Part shown: positions 14,826 to 24,910 of the stretch, one piece after another
Layout: every line of letters begins with the position of its first letter
Numbering within the stretch: the first letter of the stretch is position 1
Origin: a virus
Reading direction: 5' to 3' (one strand)
DNA: 32,503 nt
Virus record (IMG/VR): IMGVR_UViG_3300020204_000217
Span: 1-32,503 of that record
Program-made: the position numbers and the translations under genes
The notes under the pieces: generated by a model
The model's input: the letters and a program-made list of their open reading frames with translations, nothing else
The model's database searches: none
What the model was told of the DNA's origin: nothing

Positions 14826-17123
14826 TTATTTCAATTTAGATTTTATTTCATTATGTGAAACAACGCCGTTCATTTCTATATTAAAAGCAAATTTACTTCC
14901 ACTACCAACAGTAAATGCAATTTCGCTATACATAGGACTCAAAGTTAGTTCATCTCCGTCCAAATCAAAAAGCAAATACATATAAACTTGAAAATGCAAT
15001 GCGTCTTCTTTAAGTGTTGGATAAATGTTTATGTATCCAAGATTTATATCTTTAATATCCAACTTTTTAAACTGTTCTCTTTTTTTAGTAATATAACTTT
15101 GTTTATTTCCTAAATCAATTAATTGACTGCCTGTAAATTTAAAAAGAGGCAATGTGTTGTTATCACCAAAAACTGCTTCTGCACTTAAAGTAGCAGCTAA
15201 TGATGGTAAATCTTTCACATCAATTTCGGTAGATTTACTATTATTTTGAACACTTTTTATTAGTTCGTCTATTTTTCTTAACGCTATATGATTAGCTCTC
15301 AACTTTAAAGCAGGTTCTATTTGTTCTCTAGTAATATTTTTACCGGTGTAAATACATTCCTTAGCTTCATTTAATTCTTGTATTTTAAAAAAGTTTTTTG
15401 ATTTTGCGGCGGTATAAAATATATCATATATTTTTTTAATTGCTAAATCAATTTGATTGTAATGATTTTCATCTATTTTACCAATATGTAAAGAAAACCC
15501 ACCTGATTTTTCAAGTATTGACAAAATTTTATATTGTTGTATTAAATTTTTAAAACCTATTTTTTTATAAAAATCATAAAATTGTGTCATTGCTAAGTAA
15601 TTACAATTTGTTATAGGTATTTCATTGTCCGATAATTCTTTAATACTTTGATTAGAGTCAATATTTGATTGTTCTAACTCAGCTGTAAATTTCTCTAGAT
15701 TTTTATCCTCTTGTTCTATTTCGTTCATCGGTATAGAACGAAATATGGTTATAACACTTTCATAAAAGGCATTTATTTTTGAAGAAAACCAATTATAAAT
15801 ATTAGACATTTTTTTAGACAAATTTTGTCCGGCAGTATTAATTTTGTTTTTTAATCCCGTCAAAAAATCTGTAACAAGTCCTTCATTTATAATTTCTTTT
15901 ATCGGAGTTTCATTTGGTTTGTCTCCGATCATAGAAAAAAACTTCTTTGTAATTTTTCCTAATTTAGCATCTCCCTTTTTCAAAGAAACTTGTGAGAATT
16001 TTAAGCTAGGATTTTTTTTAAATGAAACTGTACCATCGTCGTTTATTAACAAATCTTGTTCACTTGTTATTTTTGATAAATTAGAAATCAAATCCTCTTT
16101 ACTACCACCATAAATTAATATAATATCAGATGTATTTGCTTTTGATTCATCATCTGTATTAGTTTTTTGTTTTAAAATTTTTCTATAGTTAATTATGTTT
16201 TTATGTATAAACGATGTGACTGGTTGATTCGTAATATTATTTAGAGTTTGTGAAGTACCTGCTGTCTGATTGTAAAAATCTATAAAACTATTTTTTGATT
16301 CTTCGTCATTTAAATTTGAAATAACCTTTTTAAGCCACATTTTACCTTTATCGGTAAAATCGTATTTATCTATATTACCACTTGTAACAAAATTTACCAA
16401 ATCTTGGTATGTATTAACACCAAAACATTTTAACAGTGGTAAAGTTTCTAATACTTCAGCATTTCTTTTTGTTTCATCAATTAATTTTAAAAAATTGGAA
16501 TTAATTTTTTTTGCAACGACTTTTGTACCGACTTTTTCATCAAATATTTGTTCGCCGATTAAATTACCTTCAGTATCATACCACAACATTCCTTTGTTAT
16601 AAAAGCCATATCTTTTAACTTCATCTACACTATAATTTACTAACGGTGTTTCGCCGGTTAATATAGCATCAACGGCTTGAGCATCAACTACTTTTTCTTT
16701 TGGAGTTCTATCTTCATAACCATCTTCTTTTTCATCTTCTAGATCTTTATCCAACTCAGTATCTACAGGTACACTTCCTTTTGGTTCTTCAGGTTGTATA
16801 TCAATCGGAGGTTGTGTAAATATATTAGCTTGAGCTTTCTTTGGATTTTCAGCAAAATGTGTACCCTTATTTATAGCTCTATCACGATATTCTTTGCTTG
16901 GAAATGTTACCAAAATACCATCTTTATTATAAGCCTGTCTTTCTGGAAATCTACCGGCTTCAAATAACTTAGCGGTTTTATCTACAATAGTTTCAATATC
17001 AAATCCTGCTTTTTCAAGATACTCTTGAAGCACAAAAACATGATCTTCATTCTTTAGATCTATTGTACCGTTTTTTATACGGGAATCACAACAAACGTCG
17101 TTTAATACGGATTTAAAATTCAT
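14826..17123 (-). CDS. Large protein of unknown function with nuclease-like signature
   Basis: A 765-residue protein. Residues 1-100 contain SKEYRDRAINKGTHFAENP; 105-150 are acidic and Pro-rich, probably a linker. Residues 331-340 (TSDIILIYGG) and 376-384 (FSQVSLKKG), with DDGTVSF between, have the spacing of a PD-(D/E)xK nuclease core (D333 and K382 as candidates); this is a pattern match only. The C-terminal third is mostly mixed helical/strand and ends in EIAFTVGSGSKFAFNIEMNG. No signal peptide. It could be a DNA-processing enzyme or a virion protein; its position between the polymerase and SSB favours DNA metabolism, and its Lys/Asn-rich make-up resembles the tail genes. Co-transcribed with the 131-aa gene. 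Confidence 0.8.
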   Translation of the reverse strand: MNFKSVLNDVCCDSRIKNGTIDLKNEDHVFVLQEYLEKAGFDIETIVDKTAKLFEAGRFPERQAYNKDGILVTFPSKEYRDRAINKGTHFAENPKKAQANIFTQPPIDIQPEEPKGSVPVDTELDKDLEDEKEDGYEDRTPKEKVVDAQAVDAILTGETPLVNYSVDEVKRYGFYNKGMLWYDTEGNLIGEQIFDEKVGTKVVAKKINSNFLKLIDETKRNAEVLETLPLLKCFGVNTYQDLVNFVTSGNIDKYDFTDKGKMWLKKVISNLNDEESKNSFIDFYNQTAGTSQTLNNITNQPVTSFIHKNIINYRKILKQKTNTDDESKANTSDIILIYGGSKEDLISNLSKITSEQDLLINDDGTVSFKKNPSLKFSQVSLKKGDAKLGKITKKFFSMIGDKPNETPIKEIINEGLVTDFLTGLKNKINTAGQNLSKKMSNIYNWFSSKINAFYESVITIFRSIPMNEIEQEDKNLEKFTAELEQSNIDSNQSIKELSDNEIPITNCNYLAMTQFYDFYKKIGFKNLIQQYKILSILEKSGGFSLHIGKIDENHYNQIDLAIKKIYDIFYTAAKSKNFFKIQELNEAKECIYTGKNITREQIEPALKLRANHIALRKIDELIKSVQNNSKSTEIDVKDLPSLAATLSAEAVFGDNNTLPLFKFTGSQLIDLGNKQSYITKKREQFKKLDIKDINLGYINIYPTLKEDALHFQVYMYLLFDLDGDELTLSPMYSEIAFTVGSGSKFAFNIEMNGVVSHNEIKSKLK

Positions 17124-17151
17124 TTAGTATAGTTAATAAATATAAATATAA

Positions 17152-18432
17152 TTAAACTATTACTAAATCATTGTAATTCTTACCTTTATAAACCTTTACT
17201 TTAAACCGTTTATTCTTGATTATGTTTATCAAATCATTTATTTCAGATTGTTCTACACTGCCCACATCAAACAATATAGCATCATAATTGTATAATATAG
17301 GTAATATCTCTTTACCACTTACATACTTTAAACAAGCGTTTAATCTGTCAATACCGTACTCAGTCTCAGTAGCCTGTATAATATATGCAAATAGTTTATT
17401 TTTATTTGCGTCTAATACATGTTTATTGGTTATCTTTCGTTTATAGATAGGAGTCGTTACATATCCTTTTGACTCAAACTTTTTCCAATATTCTTCTTTT
17501 AATTTTTCTACTTCAGCGAAATATGGTATATCACAATATTGTTTGGGTATCTGACCATATAGATTTACCATCGTCAATTTCTTGCTTTTTGCCAATAAAT
17601 CGGAAGTCACTCGATCTACATCATAATATTGTTTAGCTAAATGTTCATAAATCGTCTCATTTTCAGGCACTTTATAATCGATTAGATTGGCAACAATGTA
17701 TGGATGAAATCCGGTAAAGTCTACCATAAGTAGATAACCATCTTCGTATCTGGATACAAAACTGGCTCTAGAACCATCATCTTTCTTTAACGCTACATAA
17801 TTTATACCGTCATAACAATTACTTGGTCTACCAGTTGGATTGTATATGTGATAATCGGTATATACAAATCCGTTGGTAGTTCGTGCTTCAAAGTACTTGT
17901 TGTACACTTCGTTGTCAATCTTTATACCATTCTTTTCAACTTGATATAGAGTTTCACTGATAACATTATTAAAGAATTTATAACAATAGGTGTCAGTCTT
18001 TTCTTCACCCAACTCTTTTATTTGTTCTACTTCAGTATCAAAAACATTTTGATGTACTACATAAGGCACAATCAAATTAAAGTCTTTTAGATTATTATGT
18101 GATATTGAAAATGTATTTTTACAAGTATTATCTGGTTCCGATAGTGTTTCATTATTCTTGATAAAACCAAACAAATTGACATCATACAAATCACAATTTA
18201 ACCAATATTTATAAGTTTTTTTATTATTAACATAAACACTTTTACCACTCAATAATTTTTTGAATTTATCAAATGTTAAATCTTGAGGTAAATCTTTATG
18301 TTCAAAATTAAAATAATGTTTATCTCCCGAATGATAATCATATACAAATGCAGCGATAGGTTTATTACACACATTATGACGATTATTGTCTTGTGTAATA
18401 AACTTTAAATATATTTTGTTGGAAATCTGCAC
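17152..18432 (-). CDS. Short family A DNA polymerase-like protein
   Basis: A 426-residue protein with the family A polymerase palm and fingers. Motif A: LLMVDFTGFHPYIVANLI (D238), preceded by NPTGRPSN (198-205); motif B region: AKSKKLTMVNLYGQ (K285 to Y292); motif C: NYDAILFD (382-389, D384), with Tyr where the family usually has His. Only about 190 residues precede the palm; they may be a remnant of the exonuclease domain, but I see no catalytic acidic set. The protein is much shorter than Pol I or T7 gp5, so it may be an exonuclease-free replicative or repair polymerase. The start is GTG 18432, 8 nt after a TATATT -10, with no Shine-Dalgarno. Its stop leads to the 765-aa gene after 28 nt. 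Confidence 0.85.
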   Translation of the reverse strand: MQISNKIYLKFITQDNNRHNVCNKPIAAFVYDYHSGDKHYFNFEHKDLPQDLTFDKFKKLLSGKSVYVNNKKTYKYWLNCDLYDVNLFGFIKNNETLSEPDNTCKNTFSISHNNLKDFNLIVPYVVHQNVFDTEVEQIKELGEEKTDTYCYKFFNNVISETLYQVEKNGIKIDNEVYNKYFEARTTNGFVYTDYHIYNPTGRPSNCYDGINYVALKKDDGSRASFVSRYEDGYLLMVDFTGFHPYIVANLIDYKVPENETIYEHLAKQYYDVDRVTSDLLAKSKKLTMVNLYGQIPKQYCDIPYFAEVEKLKEEYWKKFESKGYVTTPIYKRKITNKHVLDANKNKLFAYIIQATETEYGIDRLNACLKYVSGKEILPILYNYDAILFDVGSVEQSEINDLINIIKNKRFKVKVYKGKNYNDLVIV

Positions 18433-18440
18433 ACCCTAAC

Positions 18441-18467
18441 AATATAACACTTTAGTAAGAAAGTCAA
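18441..18467 (-). promoter_or_regulatory. Promoter of the polymerase gene
   Basis: TTGACT (18462-18467), 15 nt, TATATT (18441-18446), 8 nt, GTG at 18432. It would give an almost leaderless message. It overlaps the end of the tail gene upstream and so marks the border between tail and replication units. Confidence 0.45.
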
Positions 18468-18854
18468 TTAATAACCTCGCCAAAACTGTCGAGGATTATT
18501 TAATACAGTTTCTATTCCTTTAATATATTGAGATGCTTGTTTAATTCTTTCAACGTTAAAATCTACAACACCTGTTGTTTGTAGAGTTTTACCTTGATAT
18601 ACATTATATTCGGATCCTGTTATCTTCCAATCTATAGAAGATTTTGTGTAAAATTTAGTATCTGCAAGTTGAAATCCCTTTGCATCTGTTTCTATACAAT
18701 TTAAATAATTTCTATTACTTACAAAATATCTTTTTATATAACCATTGTTATAATCGTCAGATGTAATGATTGGCGTGTGTGTATTGGGTTGATTATAGTT
18801 AAAAGAACCTAATCCCACTATGGATTTTACCTCGGTTGGTGTATCTTGTATCAT
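18468..18854 (-). CDS. Small tail/baseplate-region protein, unknown
   Basis: A 128-residue protein that I do not recognise. It has a Tyr/Asn-rich N-terminus (SFNYNQPNTHTPIITSDDYNNGYIKRYFVSNR) and a C-terminal helix with RIKQASQYIKGIETVLNNPRQFWRGY. Its ATG overlaps the stop of the 1035-aa hub gene (ATGA), so translation is coupled and both products are probably made in fixed ratio. That makes a baseplate part the best guess. Confidence 0.75.
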   Translation of the reverse strand: MIQDTPTEVKSIVGLGSFNYNQPNTHTPIITSDDYNNGYIKRYFVSNRNYLNCIETDAKGFQLADTKFYTKSSIDWKITGSEYNVYQGKTLQTTGVVDFNVERIKQASQYIKGIETVLNNPRQFWRGY

Positions 18855-21800
18855 ACAATTATATAATCTAATTTAGAACCGCCTATACATCTAACCAATG
18901 CTGTTGCAGTTGTTTTCCAAGATCCTCTTTCAATTGTATGTTCTACCTCAAGTATTTGAAATACAACATTTCCGGGCACATATGGTTTTGGTAAATTACT
19001 GATGGCGAAACATTGTAAATTTCTCAAAGCAAATATACCGTCAAAAGTAAGAGTTATTGTGAAATTATCAGCAACACCGCTGTATTTTGCTATGTTGTTT
19101 TTTAAATCATTATCATCCAACATTTGTCTTAGTTTACTTTTCATTCCCGTTGGTAAACATAAAAATTTATAGTTTTTAGGATTTTTTTCATCATCATATA
19201 TATCTTGACTAAATACATTTGCGGTTGATGGTATGTTTGTACCCAAACCGGGCCCTATACTGCCTCCTAAATTTACTCTAACAGTATTTAATGTATTACT
19301 ATCCGACATATTTTTAACAGTTATACACAATACACCACTTTTGGACTTATTGCCATATTTTTGTAAATCTGCAATATCATTATTTTCTTCATTCAATCCA
19401 GAAGCAGTACCGGGCGCCAATCCAGAATCTAAAGATCCGCTAATCGATTCTGCTATTTTTTTTAACTGATACTGATCAAGTCTATCATTGAATTTTAATA
19501 CAGGGGTGTTATTTATTAAATTTAAAGTTGCTGTATAATTTGTTTTTAATTCATTTGATAATTTTTCAGTTAAATTTCCAGAATTTGGTCCAGCAAATTG
19601 TACGTTGACAGATTGTTCGTTTGATAAACTAACATCAAAATTTATATTTCTAATTACATTGTTTGTTTTTGCTAATTCAAATGTATATATTTCTCTTAAA
19701 GCATCATAGTTAATCGTATTTTTATCTATAATTGACAATATAGTTTGTCCCGATTTATCTTTTGCTTCTTGAATTTCAAATTTCCAAAAATTATCAACAG
19801 CTTCATTTACAACATTTAATATAGCATTTAAAAATTGTTTATAATTTTTTGTTTCTTCCGATTCGGCAATTGATATTAATTTAGTTTTACTTATATAGAT
19901 GTGTTTTAAATAACCATAATAAAACGCTTTATATATAACAGTAGTTTGTTTTTCATCTTTTCCAGTTCGTAGTACTGATTCATCACTCGCAAAAGGAAAT
20001 GCTGCGGATCCGATTTTATTTCCAGATTGAGCAGCATTATGTTCGGTGCCGGATATATTATTAATATTATAATATAAGTAATTTATTATTACATCTAAAT
20101 TGTCTCTTAATTTTCCAGCAGTTTTAAATGTTTTTCTAGCTGCTTCACATGCTAAATAAAAACTTTCTTCAGGTTTTAAATTTATATAATCAAGGTTTCC
20201 TTTTTTTATTTTTTCATCTATCTCTGCATTCGGTTTTTCTACACGATCTGCTTTATTCGTATTTTCGCCGAAAAAAGGATTTTCTTCGGAGTATGATTTA
20301 CCACCGACGTTGGTACCTGGAAGTAAAGGTTGACCTTCTTTTGTTTTTAAGAAACCACCTTTTCCAGATACACCGGGTCTTGATATTATTCCTTTATTTA
20401 TTTTCGGAGCAACCGGATTTGGTATCAAAACATCTTGATCACATGATATTAAGTTTGGATGTGCGTTTATAATTACATCACTTATATCAACTTTAAATTG
20501 TTTTGTTTTTAAATTACACATAAACAAGTTTATCATTTCAAAAACAAAATCGAGTTGTAACCAAGCTTGATCCGATCCGTCTTTTGCATCAAAATCTGTT
20601 TGTTCATCTGCAAATGAAATCTGTTCATTCTTTGAATTAACATTTCCGTATTTTATTACTTCATTTGTCGTAGATGGAGATTTTGTTTTTTTATATATGT
20701 CTTGAATTCTGCCTGTGAAAACTCTGTCTTCAGATCTACCTTTATAGAAAAGAACATTTGACGAATTCAGGGTTTTTAATATTTCTTTAATCTTGCCGGT
20801 GGGAGTCGGAATAGGTTTCTTTAATGTTTCTTCATTCGCTTTAGCATCTTTTTGTTCTTTTGAATCAGCATCGATTTTTTGTTTTGCTAGAATAAAGTTA
20901 TAAAAATTAGCAGAATTGGTAGGTCCATTAACTTCTCTATCTTGTTTTAAAACCTCATTTATTGAAGGTAAATACAATTTTATAAATGTTTTTAAATCCA
21001 TGAAACTTTTTGTTTCTATTGAATCACTTGTATTAACTTCTAGTTTCGCATTGTTATCTGTACGCAGGCCTGCATATAGTCCTTGTCTAGAAATGGTTTC
21101 TACATTACATTCATAAACAAATCCGTCTTGTGTAGAAAAATTATATTTTGTGATTATACCTGTTATACATCCGTAATTACCGTTTGATAAAATTGATCTA
21201 TCTATAGCGGTTTGAGGTTTATCAATTATATCAAAACATTCATTTATACTGTTTAAATCTAACATGGATTTTTGATTAAACAAATTCCACCCAAATTCAA
21301 TAAACAAATTTATTCCAGGCGTTAAAAAAAACGGCGTTATATATTCAAGTTGTGCTAAACTGAAACATTTGAATTTAAAACTAGCATATGTAAGATATTC
21401 TTTACTTTGTTTTACATTTACACTTAATATCGCAGGTGGTGGCAATACAGAAGATACTTGATTGTTTTGTGGAAATTGATTATTCTGAATTGTAGTATTT
21501 GTTTCATAGTTTAATTGACTACGATATATATTATCAATATAATGTGGTTTTCCATTTGCTTGGTAACCTATTATAGCATTATTTGTATTGGGTGCACCAA
21601 AATTTTGACCGGGCGTATAACCATAAACATCATAAAATCCCTCGCCACCTTTTAATATAAATCCATCATAATCAACTTCTTGTTTATTTTTATTTAAATA
21701 CAAACTTCTGGGCACTAATCCATTTATGCCTTTACCTGTACTATTTGAAAAAATTCTAACCCAAGGCGTCATCGGCCCTTTATAGTTTTTTTGATTATTT

Positions 21801-21958
21801 TCAAAATTATAAGTAAAACTATTCAATGGTTGCGGCATAAACATGCCAATATTATTCGTATTGTTTCTTCTTCTTAATTCTCGTATAAGTTCAGTGGGGA
21901 TGTTTTGTATCTCCCACCATAATGGCGTATTATCTGTTACTTCAGTTTTTATTACCAT
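18851..21958 (-). CDS. Baseplate hub protein (gp27-like)
   Basis: A 1035-residue virion protein. The segment VKQSKEYLTYASFKFKCFSLAQLEYITPFFLTPGINLFIEFGWN (about 182-225), followed by GNYGCITGIITKYNFSTQDGFVYECNVETIS, is typical of hub proteins of T4-superfamily marine phages, and the C-terminus (VVFQILEVEHTIERGSWKTTATALVRC) has the feel of a gpD/gp27 barrel domain. The middle is long and low in complexity in places (inserted domains, Lys/Asn-rich). It lies between the LysM-like gene and the small tail gene. T4 gp27 is 391 residues, so this one carries large insertions or a fused partner; whether a gp5-type spike is included is not visible. Confidence 0.72.
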   Translation of the reverse strand: MVIKTEVTDNTPLWWEIQNIPTELIRELRRRNNTNNIGMFMPQPLNSFTYNFENNQKNYKGPMTPWVRIFSNSTGKGINGLVPRSLYLNKNKQEVDYDGFILKGGEGFYDVYGYTPGQNFGAPNTNNAIIGYQANGKPHYIDNIYRSQLNYETNTTIQNNQFPQNNQVSSVLPPPAILSVNVKQSKEYLTYASFKFKCFSLAQLEYITPFFLTPGINLFIEFGWNLFNQKSMLDLNSINECFDIIDKPQTAIDRSILSNGNYGCITGIITKYNFSTQDGFVYECNVETISRQGLYAGLRTDNNAKLEVNTSDSIETKSFMDLKTFIKLYLPSINEVLKQDREVNGPTNSANFYNFILAKQKIDADSKEQKDAKANEETLKKPIPTPTGKIKEILKTLNSSNVLFYKGRSEDRVFTGRIQDIYKKTKSPSTTNEVIKYGNVNSKNEQISFADEQTDFDAKDGSDQAWLQLDFVFEMINLFMCNLKTKQFKVDISDVIINAHPNLISCDQDVLIPNPVAPKINKGIISRPGVSGKGGFLKTKEGQPLLPGTNVGGKSYSEENPFFGENTNKADRVEKPNAEIDEKIKKGNLDYINLKPEESFYLACEAARKTFKTAGKLRDNLDVIINYLYYNINNISGTEHNAAQSGNKIGSAAFPFASDESVLRTGKDEKQTTVIYKAFYYGYLKHIYISKTKLISIAESEETKNYKQFLNAILNVVNEAVDNFWKFEIQEAKDKSGQTILSIIDKNTINYDALREIYTFELAKTNNVIRNINFDVSLSNEQSVNVQFAGPNSGNLTEKLSNELKTNYTATLNLINNTPVLKFNDRLDQYQLKKIAESISGSLDSGLAPGTASGLNEENNDIADLQKYGNKSKSGVLCITVKNMSDSNTLNTVRVNLGGSIGPGLGTNIPSTANVFSQDIYDDEKNPKNYKFLCLPTGMKSKLRQMLDDNDLKNNIAKYSGVADNFTITLTFDGIFALRNLQCFAISNLPKPYVPGNVVFQILEVEHTIERGSWKTTATALVRCIGGSKLDYIIV

Positions 21959-21962
21959 AACA

Positions 21963-22253
21963 TTAATTTAAATTTTTAAGTTGATTTAATATTTGAGAAA
22001 TATTTGCAGGTATTCTTATTAACTTATTAGTGTCTATACTCAATTTGTAACCGGGTAAATTATTGGCTCTTGCAATTACCCACCATAAACTTTCATCACC
22101 ATAATATTTTTTAGCCAAACTATCAAGATAATCAACTTCGCTTACTGTAATATAAAAATCGTCAATTGATTCTTGAATTTGAGGGTAATAAGTTGTTTTA
22201 TAGACATTTTTTCCATCAAATCTTTTTTCAGTTGGTGTAAATTGATATCTCAT
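21963..22253 (-). CDS. LysM-like baseplate protein (gp53 / tail protein X type)
   Basis: A 96-residue protein: DDFYITVSEVDYLDSLAKKYYGDESLWWVIARANNLPGYKLSIDTNKLIRIP has the LysM-like order (strand, D-x-L-A-x-x-Y-Y-G-D, W-W-x-I-A-x-A-N, then 'G...IRIP'). In phages this fold occurs in T4 gp53 (baseplate wedge) and P2 tail protein X. It stands 5 nt before and 4 nt after its neighbours, both large tail proteins, so a joint transcript is certain by layout. No signal peptide, so it acts in the cytoplasm during tail assembly. Confidence 0.82.
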   Translation of the reverse strand: MRYQFTPTEKRFDGKNVYKTTYYPQIQESIDDFYITVSEVDYLDSLAKKYYGDESLWWVIARANNLPGYKLSIDTNKLIRIPANISQILNQLKNLN

Positions 22254-22258
22254 AATAA

Positions 22259-24895
22259 TTAAGGTGTAACAACAGGTTCGGGCGTTGTTATATTAAAATT
22301 TAACGATTGTTGAGTTCTTGAATTTTGACCATTTACATTTTGACCTACAGAATTTTGTGCTGCACTATTTTGTGCAGATCCGTTTTGACCAGTTTTTGTT
22401 AAATCATTTCTTGAAAGTCCGGATATGTCTGTATCATATCTTATGCCAATCGAAAAATCTTTTCTGAAATCTACATCGTCTAAATTATCTATCGTGTAAA
22501 TACCGTCTTTAATTAAATTTTGTTTTCCACTGTCTTGCAATTTCGACGAAATTACATCTTCTTGTATTACAAAAGCATCGCCCCACATTGCTCTACCTGT
22601 TTTTGGTCTGTCTTTTTCAATAACACTCATTTGCATACTAATATCGGCGGTTCTGGGAAATTGTGCATATTTTCCGGATGAGTCTTTCCATTCATATGCT
22701 TTATTTGGGCCCCAGTACCAGTTTTCATTTAGATCTTCATGTAAAGTTTCCCAGGACGCTTCATCTGGAATTGTAACATTACAAGATTTTATAATTATAA
22801 AGTGATTTTTATAAAAATCTCCGAGAGATAATTGAACCATCGGCGGTATCATAAATCCGCCAAGTTGTCCTTGGGTATAATTGGAAGGTTTTGTTAAACC
22901 AACTAAATAATTGATTCTTTGCCACATAGGCATCAGTTCTTTAACACTATGAGCGTTAACTATAAAATTAAAAGTTATATCTCTTGTAAATCCTTTATAG
23001 TACCATTGTTTATCAGGCCTTCCTAAGTAATCTATTTGTTCCCATTCAGCTGAATTTGAATCTTGTATACTTTTAACCGTTGCTGCAAATGGTATATATT
23101 TTTTATTAACAATATCGTAAAAATAAAATTTGATTATATCCGGGCCATATTTTCCACCAAATTTATTTTCTTTTATGTTTCTGTAATTTTGATCAAATTC
23201 TTTATCGGTGAGAACTCCCAAACTATTAACATAATCGACATTATTTGTTGGTTTTATGAATCTTTCTGATTCGGATTTTCCGTTTCTTGTAGGTTGACCC
23301 TTATTGTCTTTGAATCTATTTAAATATTTTCCATCTTGACTATCGTTTTTAATTTCGTTAATCTTATTAAAACCGATTTTATCATTAGGAAATTGTTGTG
23401 AAATAAAATTTAATGTATCAAATTGCGCAGGTAAAATTGTCTTTATAGATTCTCTTCCGATTACAGAATATTTATTTCTAGGTTGATTTGTGCCTAAAAT
23501 CTTTTTAAGCGCTACAGATAAATCGGTTGCAGTGTCTTTTACAATTTGACTTTGTGGATCCGTAAATGTATCACTGAAATTCTTGGGTTGTTTTATTAAT
23601 GTGTCGTAATTTAAAAGTTGATCACTTTGTTCAGAATTTCCGTCTTGTGTTAAACCAACTAATTGACTATACTTTAATCCGTTTTGACCACCACTTATTT
23701 TAGCTGTAGTTATTGGTGATGTTTTATCAAGAGTTTTTACTCCGATTTCAGTAGTTTTAGTTGATGATATTAAATAATTGTTTAATCTGCTTACATTGAT
23801 TGTACGATTAAAATTAGGAGCATTAATTGAACTATTATAGAATCTTTGTGTGACTGCCAATGAATAATTAGCCTTTTTACCAAATCCTAATCCATTTAAT
23901 AAACCACTTAATATTCCACCGCCACCAACGCCTGTATTTGTGGGATCGAATAGTTTACCGGCATTTAAATATAAATCGTAAGTTTGTTCGTCAGCACGAT
24001 AATTAGCTGCCCACGGTTGTTTAGGAGGTAATATACCGCCTATTATAGTATTGTTTTGTAAAAATGTACCCGCTGCATTAAGCAGTCTACTAAAAAATCC
24101 ACCACCTGCATTATTTACTAATCTTGAATATCTTGTAGAATTATAAGCATTTGTAGCAGTTTGACCTCTTAATAAACCTTTTACATCAGGTCTGGCTAAT
24201 GGAGAAACAACTTGATCGGATCGGTCACCTCCACCAAGAAACGATGTAAATGTTGCTAATCCTAATCCTCTACTAGCTTCACTAGCAACACTACTTCTTG
24301 GTGGAGATGGTACAGGAGGACCACCGCCAAATAATCCACTTACGGTTCTAGCAATACTACCTAAACCAGCGGCGCCTATTAAACCACCTACTATATTGCT
24401 TGTATCTAATTGTCTATTTGGATAATCAGCCAATCCAAATGTTGCTAATCTATAAGCAGCTACAATGGGAGATGCTGGATTATATACTTTGGTTTCGTCA
24501 AATGGTTGTAAACCTTGTATAAGTAATTGATTTAATATAAATCTAGTACCTGCATTTGTACCCAAAAACTTCGTAACGAATCTACCATCCTTAACCGATG
24601 CTTGAAATTGAGTTCTTACTTTATTTTGTAAACCAGTGTTGATATCAACATAATCCAATCTTTCAGCTAATGGACCTTTAAGATATAAATTAGTTGGTTT
24701 ATTAGTTGTATATAAAACGGTTGAATTATTGGAATTATTAAATAATACCTCCAACTTACCAGGTGCTCTAGTATCAATAAAGTTGTTTGTAGGCGTTGGT
24801 AATTGTAATCCAGCACCTTGTATATTAGATAATGTTGTGACTTGTGCGCCACCATCACTGACATTACCTCCCATATATGTTTGACTATTAGCCAT
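22259..24895 (-). CDS. Large tail/baseplate protein (gp48/gp54-like C-terminal domain)
   Basis: An 878-residue protein just downstream of the tape measure. The N-terminal two-thirds is rich in Gly, Asn, Thr and Ser with Gly-rich stretches (VGGLIGAAGLGSIARTVSGLFGGG, LGLATFTSFLGGGDR), probably flexible. The C-terminal third (about 590-790) is a well-ordered domain: EWEQIDYLGRPDKQWYYKGFTRDITFNFIV, ELMPMWQRINYLVGLTKPS, GGFMIPPMVQLSLGDFYKNHFIIIKSCNV, then ENWYWGPN and PRTADISMQMSVIEKDRP. That resembles tail-tube-type folds of baseplate-tube connectors such as gp48/gp54. In T4 too, gp48 and gp54 follow the tape measure gene. The tail is Gln/Asn/Ser-rich with repeats of G-Q-N. Exact homology is inferred. 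Confidence 0.7.
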   Translation of the reverse strand: MANSQTYMGGNVSDGGAQVTTLSNIQGAGLQLPTPTNNFIDTRAPGKLEVLFNNSNNSTVLYTTNKPTNLYLKGPLAERLDYVDINTGLQNKVRTQFQASVKDGRFVTKFLGTNAGTRFILNQLLIQGLQPFDETKVYNPASPIVAAYRLATFGLADYPNRQLDTSNIVGGLIGAAGLGSIARTVSGLFGGGPPVPSPPRSSVASEASRGLGLATFTSFLGGGDRSDQVVSPLARPDVKGLLRGQTATNAYNSTRYSRLVNNAGGGFFSRLLNAAGTFLQNNTIIGGILPPKQPWAANYRADEQTYDLYLNAGKLFDPTNTGVGGGGILSGLLNGLGFGKKANYSLAVTQRFYNSSINAPNFNRTINVSRLNNYLISSTKTTEIGVKTLDKTSPITTAKISGGQNGLKYSQLVGLTQDGNSEQSDQLLNYDTLIKQPKNFSDTFTDPQSQIVKDTATDLSVALKKILGTNQPRNKYSVIGRESIKTILPAQFDTLNFISQQFPNDKIGFNKINEIKNDSQDGKYLNRFKDNKGQPTRNGKSESERFIKPTNNVDYVNSLGVLTDKEFDQNYRNIKENKFGGKYGPDIIKFYFYDIVNKKYIPFAATVKSIQDSNSAEWEQIDYLGRPDKQWYYKGFTRDITFNFIVNAHSVKELMPMWQRINYLVGLTKPSNYTQGQLGGFMIPPMVQLSLGDFYKNHFIIIKSCNVTIPDEASWETLHEDLNENWYWGPNKAYEWKDSSGKYAQFPRTADISMQMSVIEKDRPKTGRAMWGDAFVIQEDVISSKLQDSGKQNLIKDGIYTIDNLDDVDFRKDFSIGIRYDTDISGLSRNDLTKTGQNGSAQNSAAQNSVGQNVNGQNSRTQQSLNFNITTPEPVVTP

Positions 24896-24910
24896 TACTT
24901 ATAAATAGTA

